Of a stretch of DNA of 64,000 nucleotides, positions 11,657-22,987 are shown in pieces (within the stretch, counting starts at the first letter, position 1; each line of letters starts with the position of its first letter). Position numbers and translations under genes: made by a program. Under the pieces are notes generated by a model, which was not told where the DNA came from, did no database searches, and worked only from the letters and a program-made list of their open reading frames with translations. This DNA comes from Symbiotaphrina buchneri (taxonomy: Eukaryota; Ascomycota; Symbiotaphrinales; Symbiotaphrinaceae), in the NCBI GenBank assembly GCA_001599915.1, contig BCIG01000024.1, forward strand, positions 456,402 through 520,401, given 5' to 3'.

Positions 11657-14600
11657 TCATACAGCAGCAGTCAACACATAGCTGTGCTCACGTTAGTTCC
11701 AGCATCACGAAAACTCTCATGCGGTAAGGTCGACGTACGAAGTTATGGCAGTCATCCTCTCACTTGTCAGTTTGAGCCCAATCCGGAGCAGCTCCTGAGC
11801 CACAGCTGGCTCTTCCTTCTGCAGCTTCTCCCAGTTGGCTTCGCTCAGCAACCAAGCGACGCTGTCCCTCTCCGCTACTACAGTAGCTGTACGGCTAGTC
11901 TCCGAGAAGAACGGGAGCTCGCCGCACGTCGTACCTGCCACAATACTCTCGTAATACTTGCCTTGAGGCATTTGATATTCCGCCCGAAAGATTCCATCTT
12001 CGAGCAGATAAAACCCATCGGCCCGGTCCTGACAAGGTTAGCGATGCAGCGAGCCCGATCGGAAGAGAGCCACTCACCCCCCGATGGAAGACAGTAGTTC
12101 CTGCCCGGTATTCTTTTCGTTCAAAGTACGGGACGGCACGAAACCAGAAATCCTCGTTCTTATCGCTCAGATCTTGGAATATTTGAAGTATTAACGGCAG
12201 AGGCTGCTTAAAGCTCTGCCATTTGTCTGTGGGTTGAGGAGCTTCTTTTAGGGTCGTTGTCGCTACATGCTGCAAGTATTGCCGCCTGGGGGAATTGTAT
12301 GATACCTCTTGTGGGTATGCCGAGGCCTCCGACGATGGAACGTCTAAGGAAGGATGAGCACTGCCAAGTACGGAATCTTTTCGGGACATTGTTACTTACT
12401 GAGACGTTGTGACTGTGGATGGTTCCTTTGGCCCATAGCGTCCTTGCGGCGGTAAAATGCTTTGAGCAGCTCATTCTCGCAGTATTCTAGAGCCGAATTC
12501 AGATCGCTAAATAATTTGACCGTCTTTTCTTCGTCAAATAAACCAACATTTCGGAGGCTCTGACCGACCTCCCCCTGGAGGGAAGTGCCGCTTATAAGCA
12601 TCTCGACACCTTTGGCTTGTAATACACGATTGATACGAGTGAAAGCCTCGGCTGCCGAGAAGTCAACTCCAGTTACATGGCTGAGGTCAAGAACGAGGTA
12701 TCTAATGGGCTGTTCCCGGAACGTCTCGTCGTCAAGCAGAGCGCGAATCCGGTCCTCCACGTTTGCGATGGTACCGAAGAAGAGAAACCCTGCTAGTTTG
12801 AGCACGAGTGTCTGTCGACCCACCTCCCGGAGGTATCTCTGTTGGATAGGATGTCGTCGAACAGTTGATCCAGCGACCTCACCGGTATAGGTGGCTCTGA
12901 TAGCTGATTTCCGAGACGTTTGGACCACATAATTCACGCAGGCCAGGATGATGCCAACAAGGATCCCGTAGACAAAGTCCCATGCACCCATTGTGACCAC
13001 AATGATGACAATCTGGGAATTCGTTAACGATGTTCCATCGTCCCCGGGGAAAGTTACTCACTGTGACGTATTCTAGTCGATGTACTCTTCCCCATGTATC
13101 AAACAGTGCTTCTCTCATAAGATCTATCCCAAGGAGAAATATGAGAGCCCCTACAACCATTATAGGAATATAACCAATTATTGTCGGACCCGCGGCGAGG
13201 ATACCACATGTGCCGATAGCCAACATGACGCCGGCAATCCGGCTATCTCCTCCACTTCTCATAAAGAGTAGACTGTTGGTATAGACCAGGTAATTCTAGG
13301 CTTATGTAAGTCTCCAAATGTTCCGCAACAACAGCAGTCATATTGTCCACTTACCTGCACGCTGCCAGCTAGACCGGAAACAGCATTTGATATTCCATGT
13401 GCGATGAGTTCGCGGTCTACGTTGACATTATCTTCTCCGCATGAGAACCCTAGTGCTGGTACGTTGATCGGTACATGAAGGATTCCGAAAAAGGTCAACG
13501 CAAACATTGCGGGAATGTTGGAGACGAGTGCATTCCAGTCCACGGCACGGAAATCTTTTTGAGTCAGTCAACGAAGTATGGGGGGGCAGTGACCTTATCA
13601 TACCATAGAGCGTATAAAAATGATAGAACGGCACTCCTGACGCGGGCATCTCAAAAACCCAGCCCCTCTGCCTCAGATCTACAAGGTCGAGCTCTGGAAT
13701 GGCTGCAACGAAGAAGTAGAAGACCGCCGGAATGACCATAAAGTAGCCAGGCACGAACAAGGGGCTTTTCACCCAGCGTTGAGCAATAAGCAGTATGACC
13801 GCTAGCAACAATGGGACCAGCCAGAGGAATAACGTGTCGAGTTCGAAGAGTTTGCGAAGGGTGGCTATATTATAGTCCAGATTCCCTTCCAGCCGAGCAG
13901 AAACCTCAATACCAGTGGCAACCAGAAACCAGCCAACACCGCCGATGCATCCGATAAGGATATGTCGAGGGAAGAAGCCGATCAGGCGACCGAGGCGGCA
14001 GATGCCCATCAGGAAAAAGACCAATCCCGTAAGTACGGCACTGATGGCAAACGAGAGGATAGTAGTGGCAAGCACGGACTTTGAGTTTTCCTCTCCGACC
14101 CTTTCTAGGATATTGAGGGCCATTTGATGGAAAAATGGTACCACCTCAATCTGCACAATGGGTTAGAGCTGATGAACCATGACGGCTTTTTGAGATTGTT
14201 ACCATTTCCGACCCTATGCCACCTTTGAACACACTTCCACCGCAAGAATAGACCAGTTGCGAAATGATGCAGCTGACATAGAACATAGATATCCCATCGG
14301 GACCCAGTTCCGAGAATATTGGCTGGCCCAAGGGGAAGAGAATCATGCCTTCGTTTGTCAGAATGATTGGGAGGATATACGTGTATGAAGGTGTGAACAT
14401 ACCATAGGACAAAGCATCGAGGATGTTCAGAAGAAGCCCTAAGATGACCGCCGGTATATAAGAAGCCGGCTGCACCACAGCACGCTTCCATACAACTCTC
14501 CGATCCCAACCCTTTGGATTTACTACAGTGCGTCTAATGGTCGATGCCCAGTCTCTAGTCCAGGCTAAGGCTCGGCCAACTTTTCTCCTCGCAGGCCGCA

Positions 14601-15433
14601 TCTGGTTCTCTAGATCCGGAATTTGTGCTCTGCCTTGCTTGTTATGACCCGAGCTCCTTTGACTGTGCAAGAGAGCGGTCGTCTCCTCAGCTTGAGGTGG
14701 ATCCTCATCTGTGACCGTCACGGCAGGTGCGGCATTCTCAGGGATCATTGTGCGGTCGTTGGACTTCTGCGGAAGATCTCGGCAGTCGGGTGAAGAATTC
14801 AACAGCATCTCGGTCAGAGCAGACTGGCCCACAGGATTTGACTGTGACGACCGAGTGCTTATCGGAGACGCAGGCTCAGATAATTCCACGATGGGCTCAG
14901 GATGATGCATCGCATCCGTGGCACGCGGCGTCCGATCTTCCACATCCAAGTCATGGCTGATATGTGACTCTGTGTCTGCCGAGCTGTATGAATGCGAGGG
15001 GAGGTGGTGGGGAGGAGGCGAGGTGGCACTGCGAATCGATGCCGCATCAGAAAGTGCCCATGAAGCTAATTCGGCCGTCTGCTCTCGTACCTCCTCTGAG
15101 GTCTGTTGAGAGGGATCCTTGATTGCTGATAACCGTCAGCAGCAGCTCTGGCAGCGCAAGACCCCTGAACTTACGCAAAGGGCCATTGAACGATCGGTGA
15201 AAGAAGGACCTGGCGGGCGTCTTCGAAAACGGAGAGGATGACGTGTGGGTTCCAGACGCAGTGGACCCGGACCTTTGCCTATATGATTGGCGCCCATATT
15301 CTGCACTGGAATTGGGACTCCCTTGTCTCAATGGATCTAAATGCCCTCCTCCGTTCAACGGCACCGGGTATTGACGAGAGGGTCGAGAAAGGACCGAGTT
15401 GCTCCTGGGACGGGATGTAGAATGGCTGGCCAT
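11657..15433 (-). CDS. SulP/SLC26-family transporter with STAS and cyclic-nucleotide-binding domains (Vsb1/YGR125W-like)
   Basis: Model: complement(join(11657..11681, 11739..12028, 12078..12343, 12400..13012, 13062..13295, 13355..13554, 13604..14150, 14203..14348, 14403..15125, 15175..15433)); 3303 nt, 1100 aa, all phases consistent. A Ser-rich cytosolic N-terminus (about 250 aa) precedes a SulP core ([90 protein letters not shown]). A STAS domain ([20 protein letters not shown]) and a C-terminal cNMP-binding-like fold ([33 protein letters not shown]) follow. Yeast YGR125W/Vsb1 is reported as a vacuolar basic amino-acid transporter, so a vacuolar role is likely by homology. The last 25-nt exon, ending SYVLTAAV, was chosen over read-through because it matches the ending I recall for the family. 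Binding of a real nucleotide is not shown by sequence. Confidence 0.92.
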
Positions 15434-16554
15434 ATCATCTTTCGCTTTCGGTACATGCACTTTTGACAGAATCCAATGGCAAAGGCGCTCGAGAGCAAGG
15501 ACTGCAGCGTAGTGAGGGGTACCCCGATCGTGATGGGGACGGAAAGCTCGTGATCAGCGGTTTTCAGTGAACCCAAGTAGCAAGCAGATCAGCCATGCCA
15601 CAAATAATGCACCCAGCAGCTGCTATGATTGCGGAAGACCATGATGCCTGTTGTAATTCATCGTGTTCCTTTCCGCCATTTTCTCTTTTACTTGTTAGGC
15701 CCTGAAGGTGCGTTGATAAGGCGGGTCTTTTTTGGCATTTCCTTACCGGATGCTCTAACGTCAAGGTGCTTGGGCAAGCTTGCGCTTTAGGCCTAGCATC
15801 TTTCGGTCCTGCTGCCATTATTTCCTTGGCACCCTTACCTTAGGTCAGTAAAGACGCCGGTTCACGCTCTGCATGAGAACTAAGGTACTCGTCCTCTTGA
15901 AAGTTCCAGATTGGTCTGTAGGACCTTGGCACGGTTAAGATACCTTGCGAGCTTGCTACGCTCGGTGAGGTAATAACTCTACGAACCACCGTACCGTAGC
16001 AATAAGAATAAGAAATCTCTCACGCTGCATCTGCCTTTGAGCACATGCCCCATTTCACAAAAGCTTCCCCTTTTCTCCGGACCAGCCCTACCCTCATTGC
16101 ATCAGACAGCCGTTTTCTTGCGTCACCATGCAACCCCGTATTATGTATTCGAACGCATCAACGGCAGCGACGGGGATTGCGAAGTATCTGTGCGATCAGC
16201 ACTTTCAACATGCTGTTCGTAGTAGTACCATGACTCTGGACTATTGATTTAACCAGGCCTCGCCCGTCTCCTTTTGCCGCCCCACATCCGCTGCCTCCAA
16301 TTGATGCATCGTACCTATCAAGCCATACCTCGCATCTTGTCAAGTAATGGCCATAGGCTTTGCCGGCCTGATCAGGGCAATACAGCCGTGCGTCGTCTAA
16401 TATCCGATGACCCAACCACGGACCCGCAACCTCTCCACCAAGGCGCAACCGCCTTGTTTGCTTCTGACTACTCAGCACGCAGAAGTTCATTTTGGAGGCC
16501 TTTTGCATTTCGACAATGCCCGTTCAGTTGTGCTGTTTTGTAGAAGAGATTCTC
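15434..16554. other. Intergenic between SulP gene and PSF1
   Basis: Holds the promoter of the SulP-like gene. An 84-codon minus-strand frame (15564-15818) is unrecognised and may be 5' leader. Around 15835-15960 AAGGTA/TACCTT words occur again. No other gene is seen. Confidence 0.45.
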
Positions 16555-17328
16555 TCAGCCCAGCTTCTGAAGGAACCCTTGAGAGATGAGCCTCTCAACG
16601 TCTCCTTGTCGGACGTAGAACTGGCTATTCTTGCTCAACATTATTGCGCTGCCATGAAAGCTCGAGTTAGATGACATCACACCGTAGGAGCCAAGCCCAA
16701 CAACAGCACTCACCCATATTCTGTTTGAATTTCCCCAGCGTCTTTCAAGACTCGAACGTCGATGAAAAGGTCTCTTGGTGGCTCCAGACTCCCAGTAAGG
16801 TCAATTTCCGTCCATTGGCCCTTATATGCGGCAAGGAGATCATTGTATTGCCTCATATACTCCTCCTCTTCCGGACTAAGTGAATTGCTGTCCGCGCCTT
16901 CTGCACTCAGGCCCGCTGCACCAGGGCCTTCACCGTTCCCTACCCTGTCCGTTTGCATGTCCACAAGGTCGGTGCCGTCCCAACACATCTCGTCGATTCT
17001 ATCAGCCCGGGTGCGATGATAGGCAAGGAGGCAGCGTTTGTTACGTCGCATGCACAGGTGGTTCACGAGGAGCCCACAGGCAATCGCAGGGTTATCTGCT
17101 GGATTGAAAGATCCATCGAAAGGAGCCAGAATATTGGCGACGTCCTTATCTAGTTCACGCACTTCCCGAGTTACCGCGCGCACTATCTCTGTCTGGTAGG
17201 GCGGTAGGCGAGTAAGGGTCTGGGTTCTTTTTGCATGTTGCACCTTGAGTCTTAACGTCAGTGATGCTTCTTCGCAGATCTCCTGTAGTGACACTTCGCA
17301 CCAGCTTATTACCGAGCTCCCCGTACAT
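16555..17328 (-). CDS. PSF1: GINS complex subunit Psf1
   Basis: Model: complement(join(16555..16648, 16714..17243, 17302..17328)), 216 aa, close to the family length of about 200. Exon 1 encodes MYGELGNKL, the usual Psf1 start. Exon 2 has VQHAKRTQTLTRLPPYQTE, VRAVTREVRELDKDVANIL, NHLCMRRNKRCLLAYHRTR and the acidic linker before EEEEYMRQYNDLLAAYKG. Exon 3 carries the C-terminal domain (LSKNSQFYVRQGDVERLI...GFLQKLG). Psf1 is one of four subunits of GINS, which joins Cdc45 and Mcm2-7 to form the replicative helicase in the nucleus. The first donor is GTGCGA, weaker than consensus, but the protein join (NKLVQHAK) is convincing. Confidence 0.96.
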
Positions 17329-18285
17329 CGGAGCGTACAGGACGCTTGCTAAAATAACGATTGTCGACTGGAGTGATACCGGCGTGGGAGGCCGAGGGAG
17401 TGGAAGGGCGAGATGGGCTTGTTGTGGAGTATAGACGCCCCTGCGGTTGTGAGTACCGGCTGCACTTGTGCTTTACCACGTTTTAATGCTCAAGATACAG
17501 ATATGGCTTGATCTGGAGGATATTGATATGGATACCTTACCGCGATACGAATACGTACATCGAGATCACCGAAGCTAGTCGCGTCGCGTAAAGTTAGTTT
17601 TCTGGCGCGTCGACAATTCTCGAAAACATCTTGGCATTTCAACCACCCGGGCACGTTATGAGAGACGAAGCTTCATTCCCGTGTACGACACCTCCTTGCA
17701 CAACTGATCGGGCAAAGCATCCATGCATCTATTGTTATGGTCTTAGAAGTACTCCCTACAGACCAGTCAATCACCAAACAATTGAGTCAATGCACATTAG
17801 CCCACTAGATTGGAGGCTGCATAATCCCTTGGAATGCGGTTGATTCACGTCTCAATTCTGTATAGATGATGGGACCCTAGGCGTACGACACTTGCTGGCC
17901 GGGCGGCAATAGCAATGGTCGCTGACTCGGGAGTCCGGCAATGCTGAACGCAAGTTGCCGAGACCTGGAGCTGAAGGAAAATCCAATATTGAGCTTCCAA
18001 ACGAAGGATTCCGCCCCAAATTACAATCAATCATAATTACAATAACCCCTTGTCGTTCAACCTAAGTTGCAGGCAACGAAGCACTTGCTCGTCGAGATCT
18101 CAGGATATAATTTAAATCAAACTGAACCGCTTGAAGATGATGCTCGTTGACCACCAATATGGCTGGTGAGCGACAGGAACGGAGCTTACAAAGTCCAGCT
18201 CCTGCTGGTTGTACAGGGCGTTTTGAGCATCAACCAACGAGCATGCTGCCAGAGTGCTTATTCTCTGTGTCTTTTTGTTGCAGCT
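17329..18285. other. Intergenic, PSF1 promoter side, no gene seen
   Basis: Both flanking genes are on the minus strand, so this is the upstream region of PSF1 and the 3' region of the HMG gene. Only short, unsupported frames are present. Confidence 0.5.
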
Positions 18286-20035
18286 TCAAATCTTGTTAGG
18301 GTCCTCCATCCATTTGTCGAAGTCCGAGCCAGCATCTGCGGAATTGATATCCCGATCAAACCTCCAACCGTCAGTTCCATGAAGGTTGCTGTATTGCGGG
18401 TAAGCGGGAGCCCCCAACTGGTAGCCTTGACTGCCATCATAGCCATACCCTGATCCCATCAAGGCAGAGGAGTCAAGGTATGATTCTGTCATCACATTGT
18501 CAAATCCGAAGGCACTATTGTTGATGATGTCGCTACTACCCTGGCTCGCAAAGTTCTCGTCCCAGGCCAAGAGGGTCGGATCGAGCTGGCCATCTAGCGA
18601 AGCAGGACTGTTGCCGTATGCGGGCTGCTGCATCAGATCGTAGTGGGTGAGACCGGGAAGACCCACTACAGGCGGTGTCCCAGGGAACTGCGCTCCCGGA
18701 GAGTCTGTCTTCCGGATTGTCACATCCTCGGTATTTGGAATGATTGCGTGGGGTTGAATCATGGTTTGGTAGTATTGTCCATACATGGCGTTGTGATCCA
18801 TAGCCGCTGGCAATGGTCTTCCTGGATTGATAGTGTGATAAGACGATGTGATGGCTCCGGAGGGCACTTCCTGTCCTGGTGCAATGGCTCTATGGCCCAT
18901 ACTTCTGTTAGGGCTTCGCTGTCGCTTTTGCTTCATTTTGCGCTGACCCTTTGGCGTCCAGTCGAAGTCTTCGTCACCTTCGTCGCTTTCTTGCTCGTTC
19001 CCATTCCTTTTCTTGGGAGGGGGTTGCCCCTTGCCCGGAGTGAATTTATAGTTTGGGTGAGCTTTCTGGTGGTTAACTCTCTCGATCCTCGCCAGTTCGT
19101 TGAACTTTTCGCGGATCTGCTCTGGTTCCATGCGCCAGCTCACACCGCTGACAGATGACACAACCTGATGGTTGTTCTGCAAACACCAGACTTTGGTCCG
19201 ATCGGCATATGCTGACCGGTATAGCATGAATGAATTCATGGGCCGAGCGATATGGCCTTTGCGTTTCTCTGCTTCCTTGAGACGCTCCTCCGCTGGCCTG
19301 TTCACCCATGCTTCCGTGTCACCAACTGGCACATGGTTCATGTCTTTGGTGAGCTCACTCAAGGGAGCTGTCAATTTTGGTACTTTATCTTTCTCTAACT
19401 TGGCCTTCGCAGGCTTCCCCTTCCTGCTTGGTTTCGCAATACGGTATTTGCTGATTGGGTCTGTGTCTTGTGAGCTTGGTGATCCATTGGCCCCCCCGAA
19501 TCTGTTGGCCCTAGTCCTTCGATCGCCATTGCTTAGTACCGAAGAATTAGGAGTCAAGGTATAGGGTGAGTCGAAGCGGTCATCGTTGCTGAAATACGGC
19601 TGGCTGGTGTGTCAGAACTCCTCGCTATACATGGAGGCGCGTCCGAGACAGACCTTTTGGGCGCGGCCAGTGACCATACCATACACCTCCGAATCGAGGT
19701 CGCTGTACATCTTAGGAACGGGATATCCACTCTGGCAGACAGCTGTTAATGGTAATAGGGAAGATATGTTGCTGGAGCACACTTACACCTTGTATGCCCA
19801 GGCCAACCGGATTGTGAGTGTCTCTGCCGATTGGATGGCCACTTTGGCCATCGTTTGGACCGTTGAAGGCCAGCAAGGGCTGGTATTTGCGCTCTGCGTC
19901 GAATTCCAGATGATGCACGGAACTTTCGGTATGGGGTGTCATAGCGTTGTGGTTTGCAATATGGTGGAGACCGAACTGCGGATCATCGCTGCCAGAAAGA
20001 GGCGGAGAAGGGGGACGCTGTTGGAGGTTGGCCAT
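18286..20035 (-). CDS. HMG-box transcription factor, Ste11/FMF-1/PaHMG5-like
   Basis: Model: complement(join(18286..19599, 19687..19731, 19787..20035)), about 535 aa. The second exon could instead end at 19654 (donor GTCTGT), giving 546 aa. The N-terminus is MANLQQRPPSPPLSGSDDP. A MATA-type HMG box near residues 215-290 reads IARPMNSFMLYRSAYADRTK, NNHQVVSSVSGVSW, REKFNELARIE and NHQKAHPNYKFTP. A basic stretch (KRNGNEQ...KMKQKRQR) and a Gln/Tyr/Pro-rich activation-like tail ending DKWMEDPNKI follow. S. pombe Ste11, Neurospora FMF-1 and Podospora PaHMG5 carry this kind of box and control mating genes, so a role in sexual development is likely (inference). The box is not split by the intron usual in MAT HMG genes, and no MAT neighbours are present, so this is not the mating-type locus. 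A promoter gap of about 2.95 kb lies upstream. Confidence 0.87.
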
Positions 20036-22987
20036 CACCGGCGGACCAAGGCACTCTGTTGGAGCTCAAAGCTCGTACCGATAATTTGCTCTGCCTAGAT
20101 GTCGTTGTCTAAGAGCGCAGGATCCTAAGAGCTGCGCACAAGGTTCGCCTTTCGAGCGAAAGACTGTGGAACTTTGTTCTGATGCTGGTGAACCTTTCCG
20201 TGCTCGAATGATATGTGCGCGTACAGGCGAAAAGGCTGGAAATGGGAAGTGACAGTATCACAACAGACACCAAGACACTTTTCAGCCGGTCTGTATCAAG
20301 TTTCCAGTCCTTATGGTTGCCTTGCACCCCTGGAACTCAGGTGGGAGACTTGTTCAGAGCAGATATCTTGAGGAGCACGAGATACCCTTGGATCCGATTA
20401 GTGAGTGTAAGAAGCCACCATCCATGTGCAACGATCACTGCCTAGGGCGATCAGACTGGCTTCTAAGGAGCAGATTGCCATATATGATGGCAATGGACTG
20501 GCAACGAACCTTCTCTATGTTGTTTCTGCGGTGCTGCTGTTGCTCAGTATTTTCTCTCCCGGGCGGACTGTGTTGCTGTTGGAAACTGTATTATCTGATA
20601 CCTAGTGCCCCTGAAGGATGTCTGCTTGTACTGCTAACGTCTGCGGTGTCTCAAGTCGTTCTTTGTCTCGGGCGTCAGCGCGATTGAAGGGATCCAGCAG
20701 AACCAAAGCTGGCGTACATCAATGGGGTGACCCTTTGTGCCAGATTCAACATGGGATGTTCGCTCTTTATGTATCCTACACGTCAGGATGAACGACCCTG
20801 CGACGACAGGAACCGTTGGCCTGAGATCTGCTGACCGGATCCGACTATGAGAGGGGCAGACGTCGAGTAGTGACAGTTGATAAGATTTCCGATTGCAGTC
20901 AATGAGATAGTAGGTACGGAGCATAGGATGTCTGCTGCACATCTGAAGGCAGCTGCGCTGACAGCCGTTTCGAGACGAAAGATGGAAGCGGCCTGTTTAC
21001 GAGAGCCTGCGGGGTGTACTGGGGCTAAGAACGGAGAATTGCACTGCATAAGAGTCACCATTGGCGAGCAGTGCGTCTACAGAGCCAGAACCGTCCGAGA
21101 CATTGCTCCTCTCTATGGCTATTGCCGAAAACAGGATATGACCTGGAGTGATCACCATCTGCCTACTGGGCGAATGCCAGAATATGTTGCGACGTGCCAG
21201 AAGCAAGGTTGTAAGCATTCCTAGAAGAAAGCAAATTACCCAAATCCTTGCGTCGATTTCGGAAATTTGTTGACATGGTTGTGCTCTACATGGTCTATCA
21301 TAACGCTTCTCTACCTGCTCGGACATGGGATTGTCATAGAATCTGGCAATCTAATTCTTCCCGGGAAGTTGCAGAGTGGAGGGCCGACTGCAGCAGGGAG
21401 CGCCACCATGCACAGTGTTGGGAGCAGGATAAGCACGGCCTAAAATACATTATCAACCGGGTACATTGAGTCTGACGGATGGACCTGTGCGGGGTGCAGC
21501 TTCTTTCGCGCCAGTCTCGCTTCCCTATATCTCCAGTCTATGGCTTACCAGGGAAGCAGCAGTTGTGAGCCCTTTCCGGACGGCCGTGACGCCCCAGGTC
21601 TGCGGCGAGTAAGACAAGGGCGCGCGAGCGTGGCTGGAGAAGAAGAGGGAAGGGAAGATGGGACTGGAACCTGTCGCATGGGAATGGCGCATACACTGAA
21701 GACGTCCTGAAGCGGAGCCTTGTGCAACCATCCGCCCGGTCACATTTCCGTTGCCGGCGCAAAGGCCTGCGAACAGCACCAGTTGGAACAAAAGCCACAC
21801 ATCCAGGCCGCTTCCTTCGCGCCTCTGGTTGTCCAGGCAGAGTCAAGACGACCACCCACGGGAGATCGATGTTTTGGCGGTTATCCGATGTGTCGTAGCT
21901 TTCCCGCCGTCCTTCGCTCGTCCTTTCCCAGATAGCGCCAAGAGCATATTTAGTCTGACCTGTCCAGCGAATGCAAGGGGCAGATTATCGTTAAACCCCC
22001 CTGGGACCTGACAGGTCACGGGAGGACGCATCAAGGCACGCCACCGACGGCTTTGCAGGGGCGCAGGCTTCAGATGGTGCAGTCGGCATGTTGGGAGCAG
22101 GGGGGCAAAGACAGGAAGGGGTGAGATTCGGCCTGAGACCTGCCGGGTACACCTACCTACGTCAAAACAATCAAAGCAAAGCAAGATCCGCGCGTTCGTG
22201 TTGGCGTTCGCTCCCGAGATGACGCTAGCTTAGTTCCCGCCCTACCCTGGCCTTAGGGCGGTTTAGCTGGGATTACCAATTCGTCGCTTGAAGGGGGTGT
22301 AAGGGGCCCCCTTTAAAACACCTGGCCCACCTACCTGGTACCTTTGCCAACGGCCGAATGCTCAAGGTAAGGTAGGTACCTTCTTTACACCTTAAGGTAC
22401 AGTATTTCACAACACACCCGGCAATCACCCTTTCTCCCGCCCTGGCACACAACGCACTTCAGGCCCCAGGTGTCTAGGCTCCCTGCAGAAACCTTGATGT
22501 GCTTGCCGAGCTGTCACTTCAGTGCTTCAATCTGACACAAGCAATTCATCCGGTCTGAAGTGATGATGAGCTTCTATATCCAACGTCTATCTCGTCCATC
22601 GTATCCTAAAACCCGGTCCAATGGCGCCAATATGTACTGTGAAGAAAAGAATGCGAGGCCCTCTCCAAACCCGTGATCCAAGACAACCATCTAAGCCTTC
22701 CGATGCGACAATTAACACCCAGCGCCAATCATGCCTCCATGTTGACTATCGATTTCACGCCGCAAACAATACATGTCTCTCTCATCGCGTCCGCTGCCCT
22801 GCTCGACAAGGAGATAACTCCGCTAAGTCCGAACCGTCCGGACTGCCTGGGCGTTCACAGCACGAGCACTGGCCTTCACCTGATGCGGCCCTAAATGCGC
22901 TCAAAATGCACGTTGGCCGGCGAAGACAGATGTGGCGACAGACCCGACACACCCACTGACATGTGCAACAAATACCATATTGGCCAA
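20036..22987. other. Long intergenic region upstream of the HMG-box gene
   Basis: Nearly 3 kb with no supportable gene; frames up to about 125 codons occur on both strands but none has recognisable motifs or clean splice joins. An AAGGTA/TACCTT cluster lies at about 22320-22405, next to an AT-poor stretch. The length suits a large regulatory region for the Ste11-like gene, or undetected non-coding RNA (inference). Confidence 0.5.

Noticed and set aside
18643-19158. 171-codon plus-strand frame opposite the HMG gene
   Set aside because: Antisense of a strongly conserved HMG-box coding exon; no motif of its own.
18286-20035. Mating-type (MAT1-2) locus
   Set aside because: The HMG box resembles the Ste11/FMF-1 group, lacks the split codon intron, and no APN2, SLA2 or other MAT neighbours are present.
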